Positions 34,555-42,965 of a DNA stretch of 64,000 bases are shown here, piece by piece. The position numbers and the translations under genes are program-made. The DNA comes from Lampropedia aestuarii (GTDB lineage: Bacteria > Pseudomonadota > Gammaproteobacteria > Burkholderiales > Burkholderiaceae_C). How positions within the stretch are numbered: the first letter of the stretch is position 1; the number at the start of each line of letters is the position of its first letter. The stretch spans positions 246,277 through 310,276 of the forward strand of contig NZ_SSWX01000002.1 in NCBI RefSeq assembly GCF_004803635.1. The letters are read 5' to 3'. Below the pieces are notes generated by a model. It searched no databases. It saw nothing but the letters and a program-made list of their open reading frames with translations, and was not told the DNA's origin.

Positions 34555-35848
34555 CCCTTGCTATAGCAACCTCAGCAAGCGACGTCGTGTAATGCGGCGT
34601 CCTGCGCTCTTGCCGCTTCTCCCATTTCTTTTTGCCCAACAATGCCGCGCCAAGCTGAATCGAACCGTGGCCAAATCGATCGGTCACGGCGTCGATCGCT
34701 TTCATGAGTCGCTTCGATTTCTCTGCGTCCTCAATGTCAAACAGACCCAGCTCGCTCTGGTGAATGGCCGCATCTTGCAGGTCCAGCAGCATCACTCCCG
34801 CCTTGCAGTAATTGATGCCTGGTTTGTAGAGGCGCTTCAGGCCAGCGAGCGCGGCGCTTGTGATCTGCAGTGTGTCTGCGCAAGGCCTCGAAAGAGGCAC
34901 GACGATTGAACGCGAATACTGCGTGTCTTTAACTCTAAATGGACTTGTGCGCGCAAACACGAGGACTTGCCCGACGTTGCTGTTTTGCTTGCGAGCCTTG
35001 GCCGCCGCGCGAGTTGCAAACTCAGTGATTGCGCTTGCAAGCTCAGTGATTTCAGTCACTGGATGGCCGAAGCTCCGCGTGTGTGCGATCTCCTTTTTTG
35101 CAGCTGCTTCTTCGATACTGATGCATGACTGCCCATGAAGCTCGCGCCACGTGCGCTCGAGCACGACGCTCCACCGACTGCGCACGGTACCGGCGTCCAA
35201 CTGCATGAATTGCCAGATCGTCTCAACGCCCGAGCTTTCAAGCTGCTTGCTGATGCGCCGGCCAATGCCCCAGACTTCACCTATCGCAGTGTTTTCATAG
35301 AGCAAGCGGCGCTGACGGTCGTTGAGGTCGACCAGATTACACACTTTCCCTAACCGCACAGGGTAGCTGCCCGGCTTACGATCCGTGGTCTTTGCGATGT
35401 AATTGGCCAGCTTGGCTAGAGTCTTTGTCGAACCGATTCCGACACATGTGGGTATTCCGGTCCACTGCAGAATTTTGGTCCTTGTGTCCCAGGCGCGCTG
35501 CGTAATCTCAGTCTTGCGCACACCGGCCAGGCCGATGAATGATTCATCAATCGAATAGATTTCTTGCTCGGGCCCCATCTCTGCTGCGAGAGACATCATG
35601 CGGGCGCTCATGTCTCCGTACAGCGTGAAGTTGGCCGAAAGCGCCACCAGGCCCGCCGTGCGCTCAAGGTCTTTAATCTGAAAGAATGGCGCTCCCATTT
35701 TGATGCCGAGTTGCTTGGATTCATCGCTACGGGCGATAGCGCACCCGTCGTTGTTCGACAGCACGACCATCGGCCGTCCCTGCAAGCGCGGCTGAAAAAC
35801 TCGCTCGCAGCTGCAGTAAAAGTTATTGCCGTCGACAAGCGCAAACAT
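34550..35848 (-). CDS. umuC: Y-family DNA polymerase (UmuC-like, Pol V)
   Basis: A 432-residue error-prone translesion polymerase. It starts with the canonical MFALVDGNNFYCSCERVF; metal-binding residues are D6 and the SIDES pair D101-E102. The little-finger domain and the C-terminal DUF4113-like region follow. It lies 2 bases after the umuD-like gene, as in chromosomal and plasmid umuDC operons. Carriage by a prophage would give the lysogen SOS mutagenesis and DNA damage tolerance. The insertion sequence downstream leaves the coding region complete. Confidence 0.95.
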   Translation of the reverse strand: MFALVDGNNFYCSCERVFQPRLQGRPMVVLSNNDGCAIARSDESKQLGIKMGAPFFQIKDLERTAGLVALSANFTLYGDMSARMMSLAAEMGPEQEIYSIDESFIGLAGVRKTEITQRAWDTRTKILQWTGIPTCVGIGSTKTLAKLANYIAKTTDRKPGSYPVRLGKVCNLVDLNDRQRRLLYENTAIGEVWGIGRRISKQLESSGVETIWQFMQLDAGTVRSRWSVVLERTWRELHGQSCISIEEAAAKKEIAHTRSFGHPVTEITELASAITEFATRAAAKARKQNSNVGQVLVFARTSPFRVKDTQYSRSIVVPLSRPCADTLQITSAALAGLKRLYKPGINYCKAGVMLLDLQDAAIHQSELGLFDIEDAEKSKRLMKAIDAVTDRFGHGSIQLGAALLGKKKWEKRQERRTPHYTTSLAEVAIARA

Positions 35849-35850
35849 GG

Positions 35851-36282
35851 CTACACCTGGAACTGTTTAATGGTCGACGTAACGACTCCCCAGACTTCTA
35901 GGGTCTGACCATCAGAAAAGATGATCTCTGGATAGTCAGGATTCGCGGGCAGCAGCTTTGTCAGGCTACCCTTTCGGAACAGCTGCTTGCATGTGAATTC
36001 GCCGTCGACCACAGCAATCACGATATGCCCGTGCTTGGGCTCGACTGCCTTGTCGATGACAACAATGTCACCGTCAAAGATACCTGCATCACGCATTGAT
36101 GTGCCCGCAATGCGCAGCAGATACGTCGCTTGCGGATGCTTCACCAGCTCAGCACCGATGTCGATGTGCTTGTGCAAAAAGTCGTCTGCAGGGCTTGGGA
36201 ACCCCGCTGGCACGCTTGAGAACATCGGCAACGGCAGTGGGTCACCGGGCAATACTTTGAGGGGGATTGTTGGGGCTTGCAT
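35851..36282 (-). CDS. umuD: UmuD-like S24 peptidase
   Basis: A 143-residue self-cleaving Pol V subunit. With the start at 36282, the scissile Ala26-Gly27 (PAGFPSP), catalytic S62 (AGTSM) and K99 (TCKQLF) are each shifted by two from E. coli UmuD C24-G25, S60 and K97, which supports this start over the longer reading from 36306. It forms an operon with umuC. I could not find a good LexA box upstream; two overlapping palindromes at 36327-36357 may bind another repressor. Confidence 0.92.
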   Translation of the reverse strand: MQAPTIPLKVLPGDPLPLPMFSSVPAGFPSPADDFLHKHIDIGAELVKHPQATYLLRIAGTSMRDAGIFDGDIVVIDKAVEPKHGHIVIAVVDGEFTCKQLFRKGSLTKLLPANPDYPEIIFSDGQTLEVWGVVTSTIKQFQV

Positions 36283-36326
36283 GCGTGCATCATGCTCGCA
36301 TGTCACCAGTGAAACAATCGATTAAT

Positions 36327-36357
36327 GGTCAGTTTGATTGACCTTTAAACGTCAAAC
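36327..36357. promoter_or_regulatory. Overlapping palindromes between umuD and the toxin-antitoxin pair
   Basis: GGTCA/TGACC (36327-36331 and 36339-36343) and GTTTGA/TCAAAC (36332-36337 and 36352-36357) overlap. The site lies in the divergent control region 45 bases upstream of umuD. It is a likely operator; the protein that binds it is unknown. Confidence 0.45.
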
Positions 36358-36363
36358 CAATTC

Positions 36364-36406
36364 ATTGCGTGAATCGCCTTGATATGTGCCCAAGAGGTCA
36401 CGCAAT
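36364..36406. promoter_or_regulatory. Inverted repeat upstream of the antitoxin gene
   Basis: ATTGCGTGA (36364-36372) and TCACGCAAT (36398-36406) are a perfect 9-bp inverted repeat ending 29 bases before the antitoxin ATG. Toxin-antitoxin operons are usually autoregulated at such sites. Confidence 0.5.
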
Positions 36407-36435
36407 TCATAGCCCAAAGTGCTAAACTTAACTGT

Positions 36436-37152
36436 ATGTACAACGGCACAGGCATCTATACACTTCCTGAAGCATCTCGCCTCATTGGCGTGCCTGCTCA
36501 GAAGCTGAATCGCTGGTTCTTCGGGTATGGCTACTCGAAAAAATATGGCGATGAATCGGTGCGTGCGTTTTCCGCTCCTTTATGGGAGCCGCAGTTAAGT
36601 AGTGAAGAGTTTTCCTCTCCAGTCATTGGGTTCCACGATCTACTCGAAGCTCGTTTTGTTGATGCCTTTGTTGCTCATGGCATCCCATTGGTTGTCGTTC
36701 GCCGCTGCATGGAACATGCTCGAGAGCTGTACTCACTTGAGTTCCCTTTTACGTCTGGCCGCTTCAAAACGGATGGCAAAACCATTTTTGCTGAAGAAGT
36801 TGAGCGGGCGATCAAGGAAGACGCCCTGCTGGACCTGAAGACGAAGCAATTTGCCTTCAAGGCAATCATCAACAACTCTCTCTACGATGGTATTGAATAT
36901 GCTGGCGACATTGCATCTAAGTGGTACCCAGAAGGCAAACGCTCTCCAATCGTGCTCAATCCTTCGAGACAATTTGGCAGTCCAATTGTTGAGAGCACTG
37001 GCACGCCAACCAAGATTCTGTTCGACTCTTACTTAGCTGAAGGCCAGTCTCCTGCCGCGATTCAGCAAACAGCGCGCACCTATGAAGTGCCCATCAAAGC
37101 TGTTGAGTCAGCCGTCCTTTTTGAAGAAAATTTGAAGCGGACAAGGCATTGA
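36436..37152 (+). CDS. VapB45-like antitoxin (HTH plus DUF433)
   Basis: A 238-residue protein. The N terminus (YTLPEASRLIGVPAQKLNRWFFGY) is a MerR/HTH-like DNA-binding motif, and the C-terminal part (ILFDSYLAEGQSPAAIQQTARTYEVPIKAVESAVLFEENL) resembles the DUF433 antitoxin domain. It neutralises the PIN-like product of the next gene and probably represses the operon. Its stop overlaps the toxin start. No ribosome site is visible before the ATG, so the mRNA may be leaderless. Confidence 0.75.
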   Translation: MYNGTGIYTLPEASRLIGVPAQKLNRWFFGYGYSKKYGDESVRAFSAPLWEPQLSSEEFSSPVIGFHDLLEARFVDAFVAHGIPLVVVRRCMEHARELYSLEFPFTSGRFKTDGKTIFAEEVERAIKEDALLDLKTKQFAFKAIINNSLYDGIEYAGDIASKWYPEGKRSPIVLNPSRQFGSPIVESTGTPTKILFDSYLAEGQSPAAIQQTARTYEVPIKAVESAVLFEENLKRTRH

Positions 37153-37559
37153 AGTTCTTTCTGGATAACAACCTGCCACCAAACTGGGCTGAATGCGTCT
37201 CTGGATGCAGTCGAAACCAGTTTAGTGACGGCCATGTTCAGACTGTTACTCATCTAAGGGCAATGTTCCCAGCCAGCACTGACGACCTAGTTTGGATTGA
37301 ACAGCTTGGCCATGAAAAAAACTGGGCAATCATTTCCCAGGACAAATTCCGCAAAAAACAAGGCGGCGAGCGCTTAGCGCTGAAAGCCAGCGGCATCTCT
37401 GTGTTCGTGCTTCAAAAGTCTTGGTCCTCCTACCCTTATTGGGAAAAAACAGCCCAATTTATTCTTTGGTGGCCTAAGATTGTTGAACTGGCCAACAACG
37501 TCGAAGGCGTTGCAATGGAAGTTCCTTGGCGACTTTCAGGTAAGTTTCAGCAACTTTAA
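37149..37559 (+). CDS. VapC45-like PIN-domain toxin
   Basis: A 136-residue protein beginning MKFFLDNNLPPNWAE, with the N-terminal aspartate of PIN-like (DUF5615) nucleases, and later LGHEKNWAIISQDKF, which supplies further acidic residues of the active site. PIN toxins cut RNA. It starts with TTG inside the antitoxin stop (TTGA), giving coupled translation, with AAGG upstream. Together the pair would stabilise the prophage or act against superinfection. Confidence 0.75.
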   Translation: MKFFLDNNLPPNWAECVSGCSRNQFSDGHVQTVTHLRAMFPASTDDLVWIEQLGHEKNWAIISQDKFRKKQGGERLALKASGISVFVLQKSWSSYPYWEKTAQFILWWPKIVELANNVEGVAMEVPWRLSGKFQQL

Positions 37560-37674
37560 ATTGCTCTGTCCAAGGCTTCATCAAAAAATAGTCGCTTGGG
37601 CAATGTTCACGAACTGAAGCACCCCATACTCGTCGCAGTAATGGCGAAAAATCAAAAGTTGCGTTTTAAAAGCA

Positions 37675-39936
37675 CTATGGCATGACGCTCCACTGCTTTC
37701 CATTCCAAGTTGCAACGGTTCCGTTTCCACCACGGTAAGTCCTTCCAACCACCCTATCCTTTGGGTTTGCTGGGGCGTCAGCAATCTGCTCAGCACCCTC
37801 AACTCTCTCAACCTGCCCTGACCTCTGGTTGTAACGGATCACACTTCCCTCAGTGGTTGAACCATCAGCGTTCTTGGTCTGAGGTGTCACTTGCACACGC
37901 CAATCGCTGCCATCCTGCTGCCCCGTCAAAGTGCGCAAACGCTCTGCAATCTGCCCGCGCCGCTTCTCTGCCGTACCCTCTGCCAGCAATTCTTGCTGCA
38001 ACCCTGCAATAGCTTGCTCACGCTCAAGTGCTGGCTGGTTGCGTTGCTGCTCATAGGCCTGGCCATCACGCTCCAACCCCAGGCGCTCGCGCTGCACTGC
38101 ATTCGCGTCTGCATCGCGCTGATTGGCGCCGGCTTGCGCCAGAGCTGCACGCTGATTCTGGCCTGCTTCTTGCGCTACAGCCAGTTGCCTGCGTGCTTCG
38201 CGCTCTGTTTCCCCTGTGGCCTGCTCTGCTGCGATTCGCGCATTCTGCCTGCGCTCTTCTCCTACATTTCCCAGGCCAGCTGTCATCACGCCTGCAGCAG
38301 AGCGACCAGACACGCCACGGCCAAAGCGCTGCAGGTCTTGCGCCGCCCAGCGTGCATGGTTCATGTCCATGCGCCGCTCGCGCGATGCGCGCTGCTCCGC
38401 AGAGAAAGGTCCTGCATCCACGACCATGGTGCCGCCGAAACCAAATCCTGATGGCTGTTCTGCGGCCGCCGCGCCAGCTGGTGCCGTATATCCCGGCAAG
38501 CCTCGGCCATTTCCACGATATGCGCCCGCCTCAGCCGCCGCTTGGGCTGTCGTTGATGGACTGCCAAGTCCGCGCGGCAAGTTCATGCCATTTGGATCGT
38601 CGCTGTACTGGCCGCGACCGTGCCGGTACGCACCTAGCGCCACTTCTGTGCCCTGCTGAGCAGCTCGAGCTGTTGCGGCCGGACTTCCCAATCCTTCAAT
38701 TGAGGGAAAGCCAATAGCTCGATTTGCCTGTTGATCTATATTCTGCAGCCCGAGCTGTGGTTCGCGTAAAGGGCCAAGGCCACGTGCATTGCTATTTGCC
38801 GCAGGCGCTTGTGGTGCAGCAGTACTAACGGCCTGGGTTTGCTCTGCAGACTGCTTTGCCTGGCTTCGTAGATCTGAGAATGGTGTCGGGCTCGACACGT
38901 CGGCACCAGCGGGCGTAAGCGCTGGGCTGAGATATGCTGCATTGAATCCTGCTGCGCGCATTGGTCGAATCACAGCAGAGTCATAAGCGCCAGCAAGGCC
39001 GCGTGGAATCATTGTGGCTGCATCCGCAACTGCTGCGCCCGCATCAGCGCCCCACCCCTTCACCTTATTCACGACTCCGCCAACCGCCTGCCGGTCTGCC
39101 TGAGCTTGTGCGCCCAGCGCAGACGCTCCAGCAGGCTGCGTTACTGGTGCCTTCAATCGTGTTTCATTGGGAATTTGGTCTGCAAGGCTTGTCGTCGGTG
39201 TTTGCGGCGCCGGTGCTGCAGCGCGCTGGTGCGTGGCAGGAAAGCTTTGACGCCCTTCCCATGATGGCATTCCAAGCCGGGGCTCTGCAGCTGCTGGCTT
39301 TGGCGCATCCGAGAAGCTGTTACCGGAGCGTTGGATACCAAAGCCGCGAGGAGCATTATTGGCGGGCGCTTGTTGGGGTGCTGCTGGCTGCGTGCTCTGC
39401 TGTGCAGCTGGTGCCCGTGGCGCATCTGAATAGCTGCTACCCGTGCGCTGCACACCTGGTGCGCCGGCAACACCTGTATTTTGTCTTTGGCGCTCATCCT
39501 CAGACACAACGCCACCAGTAGCGCGCCGCAAGAGGCCAAAGCCACCAACTTGCCCGCCATTGGCAAAATAACGCTGCGGCTCTTGCGGCTGTTGTCCAGG
39601 CAAACCGCCGACTGGCTGGTGAGTGGCTGCTTTAATTTGGTCCAGCGCCTGGACGCCAATAGCATGCACCTGCTCGGGCGGCAGTTCATGCTCGCCGTTG
39701 CTCACGGCAACAGGCACACCGCTTTGGCTATTCCCCATCTGCATGAGGTTTTCATGGCCCAGCGCCAGGGAAGAGTCTGCGGGCATCACATAGCTGCCCT
39801 CTGGCATCGTCGTTTGGATGCTGTCAGAAGTGCCCGTGCCTGGCCCGCGAATTGGGCCGCCATTGCGAAAAGACTTGAGGCCAAGCCGTGGTTGTTCTGC
39901 AGGGGTTGCTTTTGGTCTTGGCTTGAGTCCGTACAT
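37675..39936 (-). CDS. Large Pro/Gly/Gln-rich virion protein
   Basis: A 753-residue low-complexity protein. The N-terminal 130 residues contain phrases known from phage internal or tape-measure-like proteins (GGPIRGPGTGTSDSIQTTMPEG, then VSNGEHELPPEQVHAIG). The middle has duplicated segments (VQRTGSSYSDAPRAPAA and IQRSGNSFSDAPKPAAA; GLGSPAATARAAQ and GLGSPSTTAQAAA). A helical region rich in Arg, Gln and Glu (about 520-660) precedes a small C-terminal domain. It follows the adaptor gene, so a head or ejected internal protein is likely. Confidence 0.7.
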   Translation of the reverse strand: MYGLKPRPKATPAEQPRLGLKSFRNGGPIRGPGTGTSDSIQTTMPEGSYVMPADSSLALGHENLMQMGNSQSGVPVAVSNGEHELPPEQVHAIGVQALDQIKAATHQPVGGLPGQQPQEPQRYFANGGQVGGFGLLRRATGGVVSEDERQRQNTGVAGAPGVQRTGSSYSDAPRAPAAQQSTQPAAPQQAPANNAPRGFGIQRSGNSFSDAPKPAAAEPRLGMPSWEGRQSFPATHQRAAAPAPQTPTTSLADQIPNETRLKAPVTQPAGASALGAQAQADRQAVGGVVNKVKGWGADAGAAVADAATMIPRGLAGAYDSAVIRPMRAAGFNAAYLSPALTPAGADVSSPTPFSDLRSQAKQSAEQTQAVSTAAPQAPAANSNARGLGPLREPQLGLQNIDQQANRAIGFPSIEGLGSPAATARAAQQGTEVALGAYRHGRGQYSDDPNGMNLPRGLGSPSTTAQAAAEAGAYRGNGRGLPGYTAPAGAAAAEQPSGFGFGGTMVVDAGPFSAEQRASRERRMDMNHARWAAQDLQRFGRGVSGRSAAGVMTAGLGNVGEERRQNARIAAEQATGETEREARRQLAVAQEAGQNQRAALAQAGANQRDADANAVQRERLGLERDGQAYEQQRNQPALEREQAIAGLQQELLAEGTAEKRRGQIAERLRTLTGQQDGSDWRVQVTPQTKNADGSTTEGSVIRYNQRSGQVERVEGAEQIADAPANPKDRVVGRTYRGGNGTVATWNGKQWSVMP

Positions 39937-39944
39937 ACTCTGTC

Positions 39945-40610
39945 CTATGGAAGGATTGCTCTGTTGTGGTGCGGCACATCCTCTCGGGTCATGCGCCGCA
40001 TGTCGCTGTCTGGCAATTCGCCAAAGTAGCTTGTGAATTTCTGCTCAGCCAATGCCGAGCGCTGTGGGTCAAAGGCTTCCGTGTCGGGAACGCTGTAGGC
40101 TTGGTGCAGCACCCAATCGAGCAAGTGCACATGGCTGGCCTTGTGGATCTCTGGCTCATCCGTGCTAAGGGAAAGAAGCTCCAGCGGCAGGCGGTACACA
40201 TCGAGGTGCAACACGTCCCCCTCTTCGATCCGCCCAACAATGCGCAGCGATGTCTCGTCTTGGATTGCCCAGACAGCTGGCCGCTCTTGCTCGTCGCGCC
40301 AATCTTGGCTGTATTCGTCCAGCCACTCGCGCGACTTGATCGTGATTGCGCGCGTGCCGCTGCGACCGCGCAGCGTGATCGAAATGATCTCGTACACAGA
40401 CTCATGCAATGGGTATGTGTGCTGCGCAGGCTCAAGCGCAATTTGCACCACCGCACTGGTGGCGTCATCTCGAAGCAAGCGCCCGCGCATGCAGGCCTGC
40501 TCTTGTGCATCGTTAAACCAATCCGTTAGCTCGCCATCGCTCCAGAAAAATGGCTCAGCCTTATCACTGGCCAACGTGCGAAACCTGCGGATCAACTCTT
40601 TGAGGTTCAT
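39945..40610 (-). CDS. Probable head-tail adaptor protein
   Basis: A 221-residue protein, helical at both ends with a beta-rich centre (RTLASDKAEPFFWSDGELTDWFNDAQEQACMRGRLL at the start). Proteins with this opening commonly follow the capsid gene in podoviruses and are annotated as adaptors (DUF6682-like). It directly follows the decoration and HeH-like genes, with its ATG next to the upstream stop. The adaptor role is based on pattern and position. Confidence 0.7.
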   Translation of the reverse strand: MNLKELIRRFRTLASDKAEPFFWSDGELTDWFNDAQEQACMRGRLLRDDATSAVVQIALEPAQHTYPLHESVYEIISITLRGRSGTRAITIKSREWLDEYSQDWRDEQERPAVWAIQDETSLRIVGRIEEGDVLHLDVYRLPLELLSLSTDEPEIHKASHVHLLDWVLHQAYSVPDTEAFDPQRSALAEQKFTSYFGELPDSDMRRMTREDVPHHNRAILP

Positions 40611-41035
40611 TAGCGAGCCCCGAACTGCTCAACCAGAGTGCCAACTTGCTCACGCAAATCAGCCAAGCTCTTGCGCTTGTCTAGGTTCACCTCGTACTTG
40701 GCGGCATAGGCTTCTAGGCCGGCCTTGTCCATGCTGTCCAAAAGGGTCAACGTAGACTCCAGCGCCTGGTGCTCTGCCTCTGCCTCTTGGGCCTGTTGAT
40801 CTTGGGCCAGCAACACCTTTGCCGCATCTGCTGCTCCGGTTTGCGCCAGCACTGGCTCGTCCACGGGCGTCTGGGCTACCGCATCTTTGTGAATTTTGAA
40901 TTCCACAAAGCGCAGCAGCTCTTTACCAGCATCGCCTGTTACGGCCTTCACGTCGCCAGGCAACCAGGTTTGTGCCATGTGCGTGCGATCCGTATAGACC
41001 TTGCGGCCCGAATATTTGAGTTTCAAAACCTGCAT
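40610..41035 (-). CDS. Small head protein with HeH/SAP-like end
   Basis: A 141-residue protein. The N-terminal 60 residues form a small beta domain (LKLKYSGRKVYTDRTHMAQTWLPGD). The C terminus (LEAYAAKYEVNLDKRKSLADLREQVGTLVE) has the helix-extended loop-helix pattern of HeH/SAP/Rho_N-like motifs often found in phage head-completion proteins. The start at 41035 has GGAG upstream; the longer reading from 41131 runs into the decoration gene and is not credible. Confidence 0.65.
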   Translation of the reverse strand: MQVLKLKYSGRKVYTDRTHMAQTWLPGDVKAVTGDAGKELLRFVEFKIHKDAVAQTPVDEPVLAQTGAADAAKVLLAQDQQAQEAEAEHQALESTLTLLDSMDKAGLEAYAAKYEVNLDKRKSLADLREQVGTLVEQFGAR

Positions 41036-41090
41036 CTTGGCTCCATGAATACCGGCGCTGGGGCAATGGCTGCTCCAGCGCCGGTCTGGT

Positions 41091-41576
41091 TTACTGGGCT
41101 GTGGCCACACCTTCAGCGATTGCGTAAACAATCACCTCGATCTTGGATGCCTTGGCATTTGCGGCCACATTGACCTTGAGGGTCAAGTCAGCATCTTTGG
41201 GCAGCAGCACCGAGCCCTTGCTGGTCGCTTTGCGCAAATGCGCTGCAGTTGCGAGATTCAAGCCCGCGCCAAAATACACGGCATCTTGCGGAACGGTGGC
41301 GGAATCCACGCCATCGTTGTAGGCAAAGCCCAGATCGCCGGTAATCGTGGCCGTCATGCCCTCGCTGACAATGACTGCACTGTCGACAACACGAAAGCCT
41401 GCTGGGATCTGCCCCAGCACCACCACATCACCAATTGCCAGGGGCGCATCGCTGCTTGCATCCAATGCCGCGCCTGCTGCATTTGTCTCCAAGACAAAAC
41501 GCAGCGCGGACAAATTACCCCAAGGGGTTGAGCCCAGCGCATTGCGGTGCGCCTGCTTCTTCGTTACTTTTGCCAT
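41091..41576 (-). CDS. Probable capsid decoration protein
   Basis: A 161-residue protein with many beta-prone segments (LRFVLETNAAGAAL, IGDVVVLGQIPAGFRVVDSAVIV, LTLKVNVAANAKASKIEVIVYAIAEG). It lies immediately after the major capsid gene, the normal position of a decoration or cement protein. AGGAGG-like GGAGG precedes the ATG at 41576, which is preferred to the longer reading from 41633. Confidence 0.7.
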   Translation of the reverse strand: MAKVTKKQAHRNALGSTPWGNLSALRFVLETNAAGAALDASSDAPLAIGDVVVLGQIPAGFRVVDSAVIVSEGMTATITGDLGFAYNDGVDSATVPQDAVYFGAGLNLATAAHLRKATSKGSVLLPKDADLTLKVNVAANAKASKIEVIVYAIAEGVATAQ

Positions 41577-41629
41577 CTCTTGGCCTCCGAATAAATTGAA
41601 ATGAGAGACAGGGGCCGAAGCCCCGTGCA

Positions 41630-42916
41630 TCACGCTTGCGCAGAAATACGCACAGCCGTATCGATGGCAATCACGCCATGGTCAGTGAAGTGCTTGACGC
41701 CACCGCCCTGCTCAACCAACCAGCGCAATTTCTGCACGCCGTGGATAGCGCCGATCAACAGCTCTTCCTTGTCGTCGTGGTCAAAGGTCTTCTCTTTCCA
41801 GAAGTACGGCATGCCGCCGTGCTTGGAACGGCCAAATGCGTGAGCCAAGGCTTGACCGCCCAACAGCACTGCACGATCAATCGCGTGGGTCGTGCCGAAT
41901 GCCTCAGGCACTCGGGCGATGGACTCGTTTGCACTTGCGTAGTCCGCGCAAAAGCGAATCTCATTGCCCGCATAGAAGCGAATCGGCTTTGGCATCTTCA
42001 TCAGCAAGATGCCATTCCACAGGCCACACTCGCCCAGGAACAGCGGGTGCTGCTTGGCTTTGGAGGCGCGGGCCAGCGCATTGGCCTGTATGGCGCGGAA
42101 ATCCTTCGAGCGGCTGAACGAGCTGTACTGGTCTGGGGAGACCAGCATCACGCGCAGCGGCGAATCGTTGGCCACCACATCACCTGGCACCTTCACTGCA
42201 GGCGGCGGCAATGGAATGGTTTCGATCATGGCGCGCACCGAATCAACCGTATCCATGTCCAGCTCGTCGGTAGACTGCAACGTCACTTCACCGGCATTCA
42301 CGCCAAAGCCACCAATGCCATTGGAGCCGCCAGCAATGTAATGGCGGTTCTTGGTTGGCGCCAACACAGGGTTGACAACGATTTCAGCAAAGTCGGCATG
42401 CTTCTCGGTCGGCACGCGCCACTCGATGTTGTCGTGGAAACCGCGCGCGCCAGCCAAGTGGGTCAAGAGGGCTTGATCCTGGTAGCTGTCCATCAGGCTT
42501 TGCGCAATTGGACGGCCAATCTTGCGAACCTGCACAGGCGAGCGCAGCTCATCCATGGTGTCGCCCAAGTCCACCGGAAAGCGGGCTTGATCCACACGCA
42601 CACGGCTGTTGTCATGCTTGATGCCAACGCCCTTGCCTTCTGCCATCTTGCTGCCCATGATCGGGTATGCGCCCACTGGCTGAACAAAGTGGAATCTCAC
42701 TTCATCACCAGCACCACGGGTCAAATCCACGCTGCGCACAATTGGCAAGTCAGCGGTGGTTTGTTTGCGGATATTCTCTGCCGCACCAGCCTCGCCCTTT
42801 GGCATGGGGCCAGACAGACGCGCCAGTGTCGAATTGCGCTGCATGCTTTGTGCGAACAGGCCTGCTGCCTGCACGAACATAGCATTAGCGCGCGATGTTT
42901 GAGTTTTACCGGACAT
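41630..42916 (-). CDS. Major capsid protein, N4-gp56/DUF4043 type
   Basis: A 428-residue shell protein of the HK97-fold class. Features of the N4-gp56/DUF4043 family are the early VRSVDLTRGAGDEVRFHFVQPVGAYPI and SRVRVDQARFPVDLGDTMDELRSPV, the VLVSPDQYSSF-like phrase and an ending with ALGGQALAHAFG and DTAVRISAQ. It follows the scaffold gene and precedes the decoration gene. The strong ribosome site (AGGAGG) fits the very high expression needed. Confidence 0.9.
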   Translation of the reverse strand: MSGKTQTSRANAMFVQAAGLFAQSMQRNSTLARLSGPMPKGEAGAAENIRKQTTADLPIVRSVDLTRGAGDEVRFHFVQPVGAYPIMGSKMAEGKGVGIKHDNSRVRVDQARFPVDLGDTMDELRSPVQVRKIGRPIAQSLMDSYQDQALLTHLAGARGFHDNIEWRVPTEKHADFAEIVVNPVLAPTKNRHYIAGGSNGIGGFGVNAGEVTLQSTDELDMDTVDSVRAMIETIPLPPPAVKVPGDVVANDSPLRVMLVSPDQYSSFSRSKDFRAIQANALARASKAKQHPLFLGECGLWNGILLMKMPKPIRFYAGNEIRFCADYASANESIARVPEAFGTTHAIDRAVLLGGQALAHAFGRSKHGGMPYFWKEKTFDHDDKEELLIGAIHGVQKLRWLVEQGGGVKHFTDHGVIAIDTAVRISAQA

Positions 42917-42965
42917 GATGTCCTCCTGCTATAGGGATGGCAGCCATTTGCGACTGCACATGGTG

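Noticed and set aside
36432..36452. CTGT and ACAG near the antitoxin start as a LexA box
   Set aside because: The spacer is 12 bases instead of 8 and the inner bases do not match.
41636..42934. 432-residue frame on the plus strand opposite the capsid gene
   Set aside because: It mirrors the capsid gene exactly, has no ribosome site and an unnatural His/Arg-rich composition; it is an antisense shadow.
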